5,125 bases of DNA. It comes from Betaproteobacteria bacterium HGW-Betaproteobacteria-8 (GTDB lineage: Bacteria > Pseudomonadota > Gammaproteobacteria > Burkholderiales > Methylophilaceae). The DNA lies in contig PHCD01000101.1 of assembly GCA_002842135.1 (NCBI GenBank), forward strand, positions 1 to 5,125, read 5' to 3'. The translations under genes were made by a program, and so were the position numbers. Below the pieces are notes generated by a model. That model made no database searches. It was not told the origin of the DNA and was given only the letters and a program-made list of their open reading frames with translations. This document shows, piece after piece, positions 1 through 5,125 of the stretch. Every line of letters begins with the position of its first letter. The first letter of the stretch is position 1.

Positions 1-1
1 A

Positions 2-145
2 ATCAAACTCGAATCAAGCGCCGGCACTGGTCACTTCTACACCACGACCAAGAACAAGCGCACCATGCCTGAAAAGATGGAAATCAAGAAATTTGACCCT
101 GTCGCCCGCAAGCATGTGATGTACAAAGAAGCCAAACTCAAGTAA
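2..145 (+). CDS. rpmG: 50S ribosomal protein L33, 3' part (5' end outside window)
   Basis: This is the C-terminal 47 codons and stop (TAA at 143-145) of bacterial ribosomal protein L33, a small protein of the large ribosomal subunit near the E site. The frame opens with [20 protein letters not shown] and ends in [11 protein letters not shown], which is close to the proteobacterial L33 consensus. The family is about 51-55 residues, so only about 4-8 N-terminal residues are missing to the left. No cysteines are visible in this part, so it is the zinc-free (C-minus) type rather than the CxxC form. In related bacteria rpmG normally follows rpmB (L28); that gene would lie outside the window. A strong hairpin starts 12 bases after the stop. 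Confidence 0.97.
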   Translation: MKLESSAGTGHFYTTTKNKRTMPEKMEIKKFDPVARKHVMYKEAKLK

Positions 146-156
146 TTTTGAGAGGC

Positions 157-192
157 GCATAAAAAAACCCGCTGCTGCGGGTTTTTTTATGC
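157..192. terminator. Bidirectional rho-independent terminator between rpmG and desA
   Basis: A perfect inverted repeat pairs GCAT + seven A + CCCGC (157-172) with GCGGG + seven T + ATGC (177-192) around the loop TGCT (173-176), giving a 16-bp stem. On the plus strand a GC core (168-172/177-181) is followed by seven T, the usual intrinsic terminator form, for rpmG. On the minus strand the same core is again followed by seven T and lies just beyond the desA stop. It therefore fits termination of both convergent units. Confidence 0.93.
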
Positions 193-213
193 CTGTCAGT
201 TCCGCTGGAAGCA

Positions 214-1398
214 TCAGGCCATCTTGTAGCAACGCAAGCGCCTGGAGAACACCTGCAAGGCCTCTATGCCACTCGTTTCAGCACGATGGCACCAGTCCTC
301 CAACATTCTCAGTAATTGCTCCTGACTGGCATTAGAACGCGTCCAAACACCAGCCAACTCCTGCCGGAACTGGTAAAGGACTTGCAAATTCCGGCTGTAC
401 TGCAATATGGCACTTAATGCCTGTTTTTCCTGATCCTGCAGATCCTTTGCATCCAGCGCCAGCCATCGCCTCAACCTCTCAGGCATCAACGGTTCGCTGC
501 CATATTGCCGGCATGCTTGCTGCAGCCTGAACAATTCTTCCTTGCAGGTGGCTTTGAATACCTGTCCATACTTGCCCATGACATCAAAACGATGTGTGAT
601 GACTGCCTGCAGGGTGTCCAGATCACAACTGGTCTTGGCCCAGTCAAAGCGAATTTTTGGAGCAACTTTCTTGACACTGGCCAGATGCAGGAACTGCATG
701 ATACGGATGTACATCCAGCCGATATCGAATTCATACCACTTGCTTGAGAGTCGTGCCGAACTGGCATAGGCATGGTGATTATTGTGCAGCTCCTCGCCGC
801 CGATCAATATGCCCCAGGGTACGATGTTGCGGCTGGCATCCGCCGCCTCGAAATTGCGATAACCCCAGTAGTGGCCGACACCGTTGATAACGCCAGCTGC
901 AAAAAATGGAATCCAGATCATTTGCACTGCCCAGAGCGTGATACCTATCGGGCCGAACAATACGGCATCTATAACCAACATCAGCCCGACACCGGCGCTT
1001 GGGTAACGGCTATAGAGATTCCTCTCGAGCCAGTCATCCGGCGTGCCCTTGCCAAATTTGTCCAGCGTTTCCTGCCTGGCCGCTTCCAGCCGAAACAGTT
1101 CTGCACCCTCCAGCAACACTTTCTTCAGGCCCAACACCTGGGGGCTATGCGGATCCTCAGCGGTTTCACAGCGCGCATGATGCTTGCGATGCACGGCGGC
1201 CCACTGCCGTGTCTGCATACCCGTAGTAAGCCATACCCAGAACCGGAAAAAGTGACTGACTACTGGATGCAGATCCAATGCTCGATGCGCTTGACAACGA
1301 TGCAGGTAAATCGTCACTGCAGCAATCGTGATATGGGTCATTGTCAGGACAAAAACAATGTAAGCCCACCAGGGCAATTCTACGAATCCGTTAAACAT
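214..1398 (-). CDS. desA: DesA-type membrane fatty acid desaturase (probable delta-9 phospholipid acyl desaturase)
   Basis: Integral-membrane di-iron desaturase, 394 residues, that would introduce a double bond into acyl chains using O2. All three histidine boxes are present: H33-RCQA-H38, H70-RK-H73-H74 and H205-NN-H208-H209, plus H176 in NGVGH, the eight-to-nine histidine set of the family. Hydrophobic segments lie at about 12-32, 46-60 and 136-171. Length and sequence match what I recall of Pseudomonas aeruginosa DesA, which desaturates acyl chains on existing phospholipids; the substrate here is inferred. The ATG at 1396-1398 was chosen because GGAGAA lies six bases upstream. An in-frame GTG at 1414-1416 would add six residues but has no clear ribosome binding site. 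Residues from about 245 to 394 are a soluble tail beyond the desaturase domain, and its last 55 residues resemble ISL3 transposases. It is the last gene of the minus-strand mgtE-mscS-desA run. Confidence 0.93.
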   Translation of the reverse strand: MFNGFVELPWWAYIVFVLTMTHITIAAVTIYLHRCQAHRALDLHPVVSHFFRFWVWLTTGMQTRQWAAVHRKHHARCETAEDPHSPQVLGLKKVLLEGAELFRLEAARQETLDKFGKGTPDDWLERNLYSRYPSAGVGLMLVIDAVLFGPIGITLWAVQMIWIPFFAAGVINGVGHYWGYRNFEAADASRNIVPWGILIGGEELHNNHHAYASSARLSSKWYEFDIGWMYIRIMQFLHLASVKKVAPKIRFDWAKTSCDLDTLQAVITHRFDVMGKYGQVFKATCKEELFRLQQACRQYGSEPLMPERLRRWLALDAKDLQDQEKQALSAILQYSRNLQVLYQFRQELAGVWTRSNASQEQLLRMLEDWCHRAETSGIEALQVFSRRLRCYKMA

Positions 1399-1404
1399 GA
1401 ATGG

Positions 1405-1410
1405 TTCTCC
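1405..1410 (-). promoter_or_regulatory. Ribosome binding site deciding the desA start
   Basis: The minus strand reads GGAGAA here, six bases before the ATG at 1398-1396. This is a near-ideal Shine-Dalgarno for that ATG. It lies inside the coding sequence if the upstream GTG (1416-1414) were used, which argues for the shorter protein. Confidence 0.8.
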
Positions 1411-1428
1411 ACTCACTCACTAACGGTC

Positions 1429-1459
1429 ATTGTATGCCTAAAATGGCCTGGTGTTACAA
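1429..1459 (-). promoter_or_regulatory. Possible sigma-70 promoter for desA
   Basis: In the 55-bp gap between the mscS-type gene and desA the minus strand has TACAAT (1434-1429), five of six matches to the -10 consensus. TTGTAA (1459-1454, four of six) lies upstream with a 19-base spacer, longer than the optimum. The -35 would overlap the stop codon of the channel gene and transcription would begin about 25 bases before the desA ATG. This is a weak prediction; desA may equally be served by read-through from the genes upstream. Confidence 0.3.
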
Positions 1460-2752
1460 GGCGGCACCAGCGGCATCCGGTGAAGGATGCTCATTATTCA
1501 GGATACGTATCTCACGCTGCGGATATGGAATAGCGACATTGTGCTTCTTGAAGGCACGCCAGATATCAAGATAGATATCCGATTGCAATGACATGCTGCC
1601 GTTCTCTGGGTCGCTGATCCAGACATTCATCAACAAATCTATTCCGCTATCCGCGAAGCCCTTCAACAAAGCGTTGGGAAGAGGATCCTGCAATACCCGT
1701 TCCTGTGTCCTGGCAGCTTCTACCATAAGGTTCATGGCCAGTTCCAGATCCGTCTGGTAGCTGACTTGCACTGCCAACTGCACCCGCACCGTGCGGTCGC
1801 TCATTGAATGGTTAACCATCACATTGGAAACCAGCGTCTCGTTGGGAATAATGACTTCCGTATTGTCCAGTTTGCGTAACACCATATAACGTGAGCGCAG
1901 CTCACTAACGGCGCCATAATGCGTATCAATCGTCACAATATCACCGATATGAATTGAATCATCCAGCAGAATGATGAAACCGCTGACGTAATTGCTTGCG
2001 ATTTTTTGCAGGCCAAAACCCAGGCCAACACCCAAAGCTCCGCCAAATACTGAAAGAAGCGTAATGTCCAGGCCGACCGCTGAAAGCGCCATCAGAACCG
2101 CAATCAGCGAAAAGAAAATACGCACGATCTTGCTCAGGACGACTCGCACGTTCATATTGATCTGCTGAGCACCCATCAGCCGGTTCTCGATCAGGCGGCT
2201 GACCCACAGAGCCCCGAACAAGGTAACGAGAATAATCAGGATGGCCTGCAAAATGAGCAGTAGCGACACCTCACTTTTGCCTGCAGAAAAACTCACACGA
2301 TTAAGCGCAGCCAGAATATCCGGCAGCAGGCCGCTCAGGTGCAAGGCCAGCACTAGCCAGACGATGCTGGCAATCGCGTTCTCCAGGGTGCGTACCCAGC
2401 CTCCGGGAGAGAATATATATCGCAATGCGTAGACCACCAGCCTGATCACGGCCATAGCCAACAGCAATGTCATGGCCAGCTTAAGCAGGCTGGCATCCTG
2501 CCAGTTCCTCAGCACGACATGGCCCAGATAGACGAAAATCAGCGATGAAAGCGGAAACAGCACGCGGTTAATCCCGCCTATACCCACTTTCCAGCTTTCC
2601 GGCGCACGTCGCATGACATAGGTACGCAAGATACCGTTGACGGACCAGGCAAATAACAGGCTTATGACGATAATACCTAGTTGCCAAAGCAGAAGCGGCG
2701 TATAGGTTCCGGATTGTATTTCCTGCCAAATCAGGCTCACTTCAGCATTCAT
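1454..2752 (-). CDS. MscS-family mechanosensitive ion channel
   Basis: Inner-membrane channel of 432 residues that would open under membrane tension to release solutes during osmotic downshock. The N-terminal part has hydrophobic segments at about 19-36, 63-82, 90-113, 125-142, 162-186 and 207-227. The family pore helix follows at about 231-258, rich in Gly/Ala (GGALGVGLGFGLQKIASN). Next come the beta domain (about 268-318, with GDIVTI and IIPNETLVSNVMVNHS) and the alpha/beta domain ending in IPYPQREI (408-415), a family hallmark. It is longer than E. coli MscS (286 residues) because of extra membrane segments, as in other MscS subfamilies; I cannot assign it to a named paralogue. The ATG at 2752-2750 has AGGTGA four bases upstream, overlapping the mgtE stop codon. 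The 8-bp gap indicates cotranscription, possibly with translational coupling. Confidence 0.94.
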   Translation of the reverse strand: MNAEVSLIWQEIQSGTYTPLLLWQLGIIVISLLFAWSVNGILRTYVMRRAPESWKVGIGGINRVLFPLSSLIFVYLGHVVLRNWQDASLLKLAMTLLLAMAVIRLVVYALRYIFSPGGWVRTLENAIASIVWLVLALHLSGLLPDILAALNRVSFSAGKSEVSLLLILQAILIILVTLFGALWVSRLIENRLMGAQQINMNVRVVLSKIVRIFFSLIAVLMALSAVGLDITLLSVFGGALGVGLGFGLQKIASNYVSGFIILLDDSIHIGDIVTIDTHYGAVSELRSRYMVLRKLDNTEVIIPNETLVSNVMVNHSMSDRTVRVQLAVQVSYQTDLELAMNLMVEAARTQERVLQDPLPNALLKGFADSGIDLLMNVWISDPENGSMSLQSDIYLDIWRAFKKHNVAIPYPQREIRILNNEHPSPDAAGAAL

Positions 2753-2756
2753 CTGG

Positions 2757-2762
2757 TCACCT
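2757..2762 (-). promoter_or_regulatory. Ribosome binding site of the MscS-family gene, overlapping the mgtE stop
   Basis: The minus strand reads AGGTGA, four bases before the ATG, and shares two bases with the mgtE TAG stop (2763-2761). Ribosomes finishing mgtE would sit on this site, so the translation of the two genes may be coupled. Confidence 0.75.
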
Positions 2763-4197
2763 ATAGCAGCACGATAGTGGCAAGGCCAAGGAAGATGAAA
2801 AAGCCGCCGCTATCGGTCATAGCCGTAATCAGCACACTTGAACCCACTGCAGGATCCTTGCCGAACTTCGTCATCATCAAGGGGATCAACACCCCCATCA
2901 CTGCTGCAAGCAGCAGATTCAAGGTCATCGCCCCGGTCATCACTATGCCCAGAGAAACATTGCCATAAAGCAGGTAGGCAACAACCCCCAGTACGCTACC
3001 CCAAATCAAACCGTTGAGCAGCGCGATGCCGAGTTCTTTCTGTAACAAGGATTTCATGTTGTGTGAGGACACCTGGCCTAAAGCCAGACCGCGCACTATC
3101 ATGGTAATCGTCTGGTTCCCGGAATTCCCGCCTATACCGGCCACGATCGGCATTAACGCCGCCAGGGCCACGATTTTCTCGATTGAGCCTTCAAATGCGC
3201 CGATAACCCGTGACGCGACAAAAGCCGTAATCAGGTTGACTGCCAGCCAGGTCCAGCGATTCTGCACAGCCTTCCACACGGAAGAGAACATATCTTCGTC
3301 TTCACGCAGACCAGCCAGCGACAGCATGTCACTCTCAGCTTCTTCACGGATGAAGTCCATGACCGTATCCACCGTCAGACGACCTATCAGCTTGTTGTTT
3401 TCGTCGACGACGGGAGCCGTCACCAGGTCATAACGCTCAAACGCTTTGGCAGCATCAGTCGCCTTGTCCTCCGGATGGAACATCACAGCATCATCCGCCA
3501 TCACTTCATCCACACCCAGCTCCAGGTCATTGACCACCAGGCGCTTTAATGGCAGGACACCGCGTAGCACATCATGCCGGTCAACCACAAACAGCTTGTC
3601 CGTATGATTGGGCAAGCTGCCTATGCGCCGCAAGTATCGCAAAGCCACTTCCAGCGAAATGTCTTCACGTATGGTCACGATGTCAAAGTCCATCAGCGCA
3701 CCGACAGCATCCTCTGGATATGACAGGGCGGATTGCAAGCGCTCGCGATTACTCGCATCCAGGCTCTCAAGCAAGTCCTGCAATACATCCTTCGGCAAGT
3801 CCGGCGCGAGGTCCGCCAGTTCATCCGTATCAAGCTGCTCAGCGGCTGCCAGCAACTCATCGCTATCCATGTCTGCAATCAGCGTCTGCCTGACCGCGTC
3901 CGAGACCTCAAGCAAGATGTCGCCATCGCGCTCCGCCTTGACCAGCTCCCAAACCTCGAGACGCTCCTCCAGCGGCAATGCCTCAAGAATATAAGCCACG
4001 TCGGCCGGGTGCAACGCGTCCAGTTTCTTTTGCAACTCTGCCAGGTTTTGCCTGTGGACGATGGTTTCAACCAGCGCCTGTTTAGGCATATCCTGCTTCT
4101 GCACCAGGGCTTCGACGAGTTTGTGCTTGTTCAGCAGCGCAATGACTTGTTGCAGACTTTCTTGCAAGCTTTCTTTTGATTCTTGAATTTCAGCCAT
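2761..4197 (-). CDS. mgtE: Magnesium transporter MgtE
   Basis: Inner-membrane Mg2+ channel/transporter of 478 residues, normally a homodimer gated by cytoplasmic Mg2+. Domain order matches the family. An acidic helical N domain (about 35-160) includes LHPADVAYILEALP at 62-75. A CBS pair follows (about 165-285, with TAPVVDENNKLIGRLTVD at 260-277). Five membrane segments then run from about 315 to the end. Signature stretches are MPIVAGIGGNSGNQT (349-363) and VGSSVLITAMTDSGGFFIFLG (451-471). D462 corresponds, by motif, to the pore aspartate known from Thermus MgtE. The protein is slightly longer than the usual ~450 residues because of a charged N-terminal leader. The ATG at 4197-4195 has only a weak ribosome binding site (GTGAG at about -8 to -12). 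It is the first gene of the minus-strand run. The leader is too short to hold an M-box-like riboswitch upstream of the divergent gene. Confidence 0.96.
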   Translation of the reverse strand: MAEIQESKESLQESLQQVIALLNKHKLVEALVQKQDMPKQALVETIVHRQNLAELQKKLDALHPADVAYILEALPLEERLEVWELVKAERDGDILLEVSDAVRQTLIADMDSDELLAAAEQLDTDELADLAPDLPKDVLQDLLESLDASNRERLQSALSYPEDAVGALMDFDIVTIREDISLEVALRYLRRIGSLPNHTDKLFVVDRHDVLRGVLPLKRLVVNDLELGVDEVMADDAVMFHPEDKATDAAKAFERYDLVTAPVVDENNKLIGRLTVDTVMDFIREEAESDMLSLAGLREDEDMFSSVWKAVQNRWTWLAVNLITAFVASRVIGAFEGSIEKIVALAALMPIVAGIGGNSGNQTITMIVRGLALGQVSSHNMKSLLQKELGIALLNGLIWGSVLGVVAYLLYGNVSLGIVMTGAMTLNLLLAAVMGVLIPLMMTKFGKDPAVGSSVLITAMTDSGGFFIFLGLATIVLL

Positions 4198-4328
4198 TGG
4201 TTAGCTCACAAGTATTTGATTAAAATCGGAACAACAGACAAGCGTTATTATGGTGGTTTTTCAGCTTAGGGAAAACGCCTAAGCGGCAATTAGTCGACAG
4301 ATTGTACAAAAACCGGGAATTTCAGCTG
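4198..4328. promoter_or_regulatory. Divergent intergenic region between mgtE and the glutaredoxin-like gene
   Basis: These 131 bases must hold the promoters of both the minus-strand mgtE run and the plus-strand glutaredoxin-like gene. An AT-rich element at 4246-4252 reads TATTAT on the plus strand and CATAAT on the minus strand, each five of six matches to a -10 box. The matching -35 candidates are poor: for the minus strand TTTTCC with a 17-base spacer, and for the plus strand none convincing. A perfect inverted repeat lies at 4264-4284. The promoter assignment is inferred, but the presence of regulatory DNA here follows from the gene arrangement. Confidence 0.6.
4264..4284. repeat. Inverted repeat (7-bp arms, 7-nt spacer) in the divergent promoter region
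   Basis: GCTTAGG (4264-4270) and CCTAAGC (4278-4284) are exact reverse complements around GAAAACG. No T tract follows on either strand and no gene ends here, so it does not look like a terminator. It could be an operator. Alternatively it could be a hairpin at the 5' end of the glutaredoxin-like mRNA if transcription starts at about 4258. It would also overlap the -35/-10 spacer of the tentative mgtE promoter. Confidence 0.6.
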
Positions 4329-4571
4329 ATGACAACCTCACTCAAACTTTACAGCACTTCATCCTGTCATCTCTGCGAGAAGGCCATTGCCATCCTGACA
4401 GGCCTTGGTTCGTACGATTTCAGCTGGCAGGAGCTTGAAATCTTCGACAGCGACTCACTGATGGAGCAATACGGCACACGAATTCCGGTGCTGCTCAACT
4501 GCGACTCCGGCCAGGAGTTGAATTGGCCATTTACCAGCAATGACGTCATTCAACTAATTTCCAACACCTGA
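4329..4571 (+). CDS. Glutaredoxin-like protein (DUF836 / glutaredoxin-like family)
   Basis: Small cytoplasmic protein of 80 residues with a thioredoxin-fold pattern. A first beta strand (LKLYSTSS) runs into a C13-H-L-C16 motif and helix, then a charged strand ELEIFDSD. RIPVLL follows, with P53 as the expected cis-proline, and the protein ends in ELNWPFTSNDVIQLI. The CxxC motif, the D-x-D stretch followed by a Y-G-T-R-I-P-V block, and the short length match the glutaredoxin-like DUF836 family. The exact redox partner is unknown, so no symbol is given. The ATG at 4329 begins just before the first strand. A TTG at 4302 would add nine residues with no support. The ribosome binding site is weak (GGGAA at 4315-4319, nine bases upstream). 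It stands alone between divergent mgtE and convergent rplQ. Confidence 0.85.
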   Translation: MTTSLKLYSTSSCHLCEKAIAILTGLGSYDFSWQELEIFDSDSLMEQYGTRIPVLLNCDSGQELNWPFTSNDVIQLISNT

Positions 4572-4639
4572 CTGTCCAGCTGTCCCACGCCGGCATTCTT
4601 ATGTGTGGCGTCAACGAATCCCCTGGCTGCGATAAAAAC

Positions 4640-4666
4640 AAAAAGCCGGTCATTGACCGGCTTTTG
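4640..4666. terminator. Bidirectional rho-independent terminator between the glutaredoxin-like gene and rplQ
   Basis: CAAAAGCCGGTC (4640-4651) pairs perfectly with GACCGGCTTTTG (4655-4666) around the three-base loop ATT. The GC-rich core is followed by TTTT on the plus strand. On the minus strand it is followed by TTTTTGTTTTTATC. It lies about 70 bases after the glutaredoxin-like stop and 23 bases after the rplQ stop, so it probably ends the alpha ribosomal operon and also the plus-strand gene. The minus-strand T run is longer, suggesting stronger action on the ribosomal operon. Confidence 0.9.
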
Positions 4667-4689
4667 CTTGAATCTATCAGACCTGCAAA

Positions 4690-5082
4690 TTACTCTGCAG
4701 CTGCTACTGCCTCAACTTCTGTATCTGGACGATCAACCAGTTCAACCAGTGCCATAGGTGCATTGTCACCAACACGGAAACCGCACTTCAGGATACGCAG
4801 ATAGCCACCGTTACGTGATTGATAACGTGGGCCCAGCTCATTAAACAGCTTGCCTACAATGTCACGATCACGTGTGCGACTGAATGCCAGGCGGCGATTT
4901 GCCAAACTAGCGTTCTTGCTCAAGGTAATCAAAGGCTCAGCTACACGACGCAGTTCCTTGGCCTTAGGCAGGGTTGTCTTGATGATTTCATGACGCAACA
5001 AAGAGTTGGCCATGTTGCGTAACATAGCCTGACGATGGCTGCTGGTACGATTTAATTTACGATTGCTGTTGCGATGACGCAT
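4690..5082 (-). CDS. rplQ: 50S ribosomal protein L17
   Basis: Ribosomal protein L17 of the large subunit, 130 residues, full length for proteobacteria (about 127-135). The start [20 protein letters not shown] is the family signature. It is followed by [33 protein letters not shown] and the [26 protein letters not shown] block near the C terminus, ending in an Ala/Glu-rich tail. The ATG at 5082-5080 has GAGGGT six bases upstream (5094-5089). The gene lies 10 bp after the rpoA stop, the standard rpoA-rplQ end of the alpha operon, and a terminator hairpin follows. Confidence 0.98.
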   Translation of the reverse strand: MRHRNSNRKLNRTSSHRQAMLRNMANSLLRHEIIKTTLPKAKELRRVAEPLITLSKNASLANRRLAFSRTRDRDIVGKLFNELGPRYQSRNGGYLRILKCGFRVGDNAPMALVELVDRPDTEVEAVAAAE

Positions 5083-5088
5083 AGTGAT

Positions 5089-5094
5089 ACCCTC
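5089..5094 (-). promoter_or_regulatory. Ribosome binding site of rplQ, overlapping the rpoA stop
   Basis: The minus strand reads GAGGGT six bases before the rplQ ATG. Its first bases belong to the rpoA TGA stop (5095-5093), a tight operon junction. Confidence 0.75.
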
Positions 5095-5125
5095 ACACCT
5101 TTTCCAGACCGACCGGTGGCCAGTT
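5093..5125 (-). CDS. rpoA: RNA polymerase alpha subunit, last 10 codons and stop (rest outside window)
   Basis: On the minus strand the window edge opens directly in frame with codons for [10 protein letters not shown] followed by TGA (5095-5093). An N-W-P-P-x-x-L-E-K ending is typical of the C-terminal end of the bacterial RNA polymerase alpha subunit. Its position 10 bp before rplQ is the conserved rpsD-rpoA-rplQ order. Only the extreme C terminus is visible, so the call rests on this short match plus context. Confidence 0.9.
   Translation of the reverse strand, partial: NWPPVGLEKV

Noticed and set aside
1411..1420. ACTC/ACTCAC short tandem repeat before desA
   Set aside because: It has fewer than three full copies and is too short to be meaningful as a phase-variable tract.
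772..1533. 253-codon open frame on the plus strand, antisense to desA and running into the end of the MscS-type gene
   Set aside because: It lies almost wholly over a clear desaturase with all histidine boxes. The translation shows no recognisable domain, is rich in His, Arg and Cys as shadow frames often are, and has no clear ribosome binding site.
3014..3433. 139-codon plus-strand open frame opposite mgtE
   Set aside because: It is antisense to the MgtE CBS and membrane region, has no domain and no independent signal, and is a shadow of the real gene.
3733..4179. 148-codon plus-strand open frame opposite mgtE
   Set aside because: It lies entirely antisense to the conserved N domain of MgtE. 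Its Gln/Leu-rich product is what antisense reading of Leu/Glu/Ala codons gives.
4198..4328. A Mg2+-sensing riboswitch upstream of mgtE
   Set aside because: The gap is only 131 bases and shared with a divergent gene. I see no multi-helix M-box-like arrangement on the minus strand, only one small inverted repeat.
4601..4804. 67-codon plus-strand open frame across the terminator and the 3' end of rplQ
   Set aside because: It spans the terminator hairpin and the antisense of rplQ. The Ser/Thr-rich product is a shadow with no ribosome binding site.

Overview
The window looks like an ordinary chromosomal segment from a betaproteobacterium. The evidence is the RpoA, L17 and L33 protein sequences, the Pseudomonas-type DesA desaturase and a base composition near 50% GC. 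A Methylophilaceae-like or other Nitrosomonadales origin is my guess and is not proven. I see no mobile element, CRISPR array, tRNA or rRNA, and no clear undescribed system. Seven genes are supported, two of them cut by the window ends.

Layout, left to right. The 3' end of rpmG (ribosomal protein L33, + strand) runs in from the left edge and converges on a minus-strand block. A perfect A-tract/T-tract hairpin at 157-192 separates them and can terminate both sides. The minus-strand block reads right to left as mgtE (Mg2+ channel/transporter, 2761-4197), a MscS-family mechanosensitive channel (1454-2752) and a DesA-type fatty acid desaturase (214-1398). The first two are only 8 bp apart and the channel's ribosome binding site overlaps the mgtE stop, so they are almost certainly cotranscribed. 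desA follows after 55 bp. It may be read through from upstream or from its own weak promoter in that gap.

A 131-bp divergent region (4198-4328) separates mgtE from a small plus-strand glutaredoxin-like gene (4329-4571). It contains a perfect 7-bp inverted repeat with a 7-nt loop and a -10-like element on each strand. The glutaredoxin-like gene then converges on the end of the alpha ribosomal operon: the last codons of rpoA and the whole of rplQ (L17), both minus strand. A second bidirectional hairpin terminator (4640-4666) lies between them.

Functionally, the three-gene minus-strand block is membrane-themed: divalent cation uptake, osmotic pressure release and phospholipid unsaturation. The flanks are translation and transcription housekeeping genes. 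The most interesting protein feature is the roughly 150-residue C-terminal tail of the desaturase, whose last segment resembles part of ISL3-family transposases.
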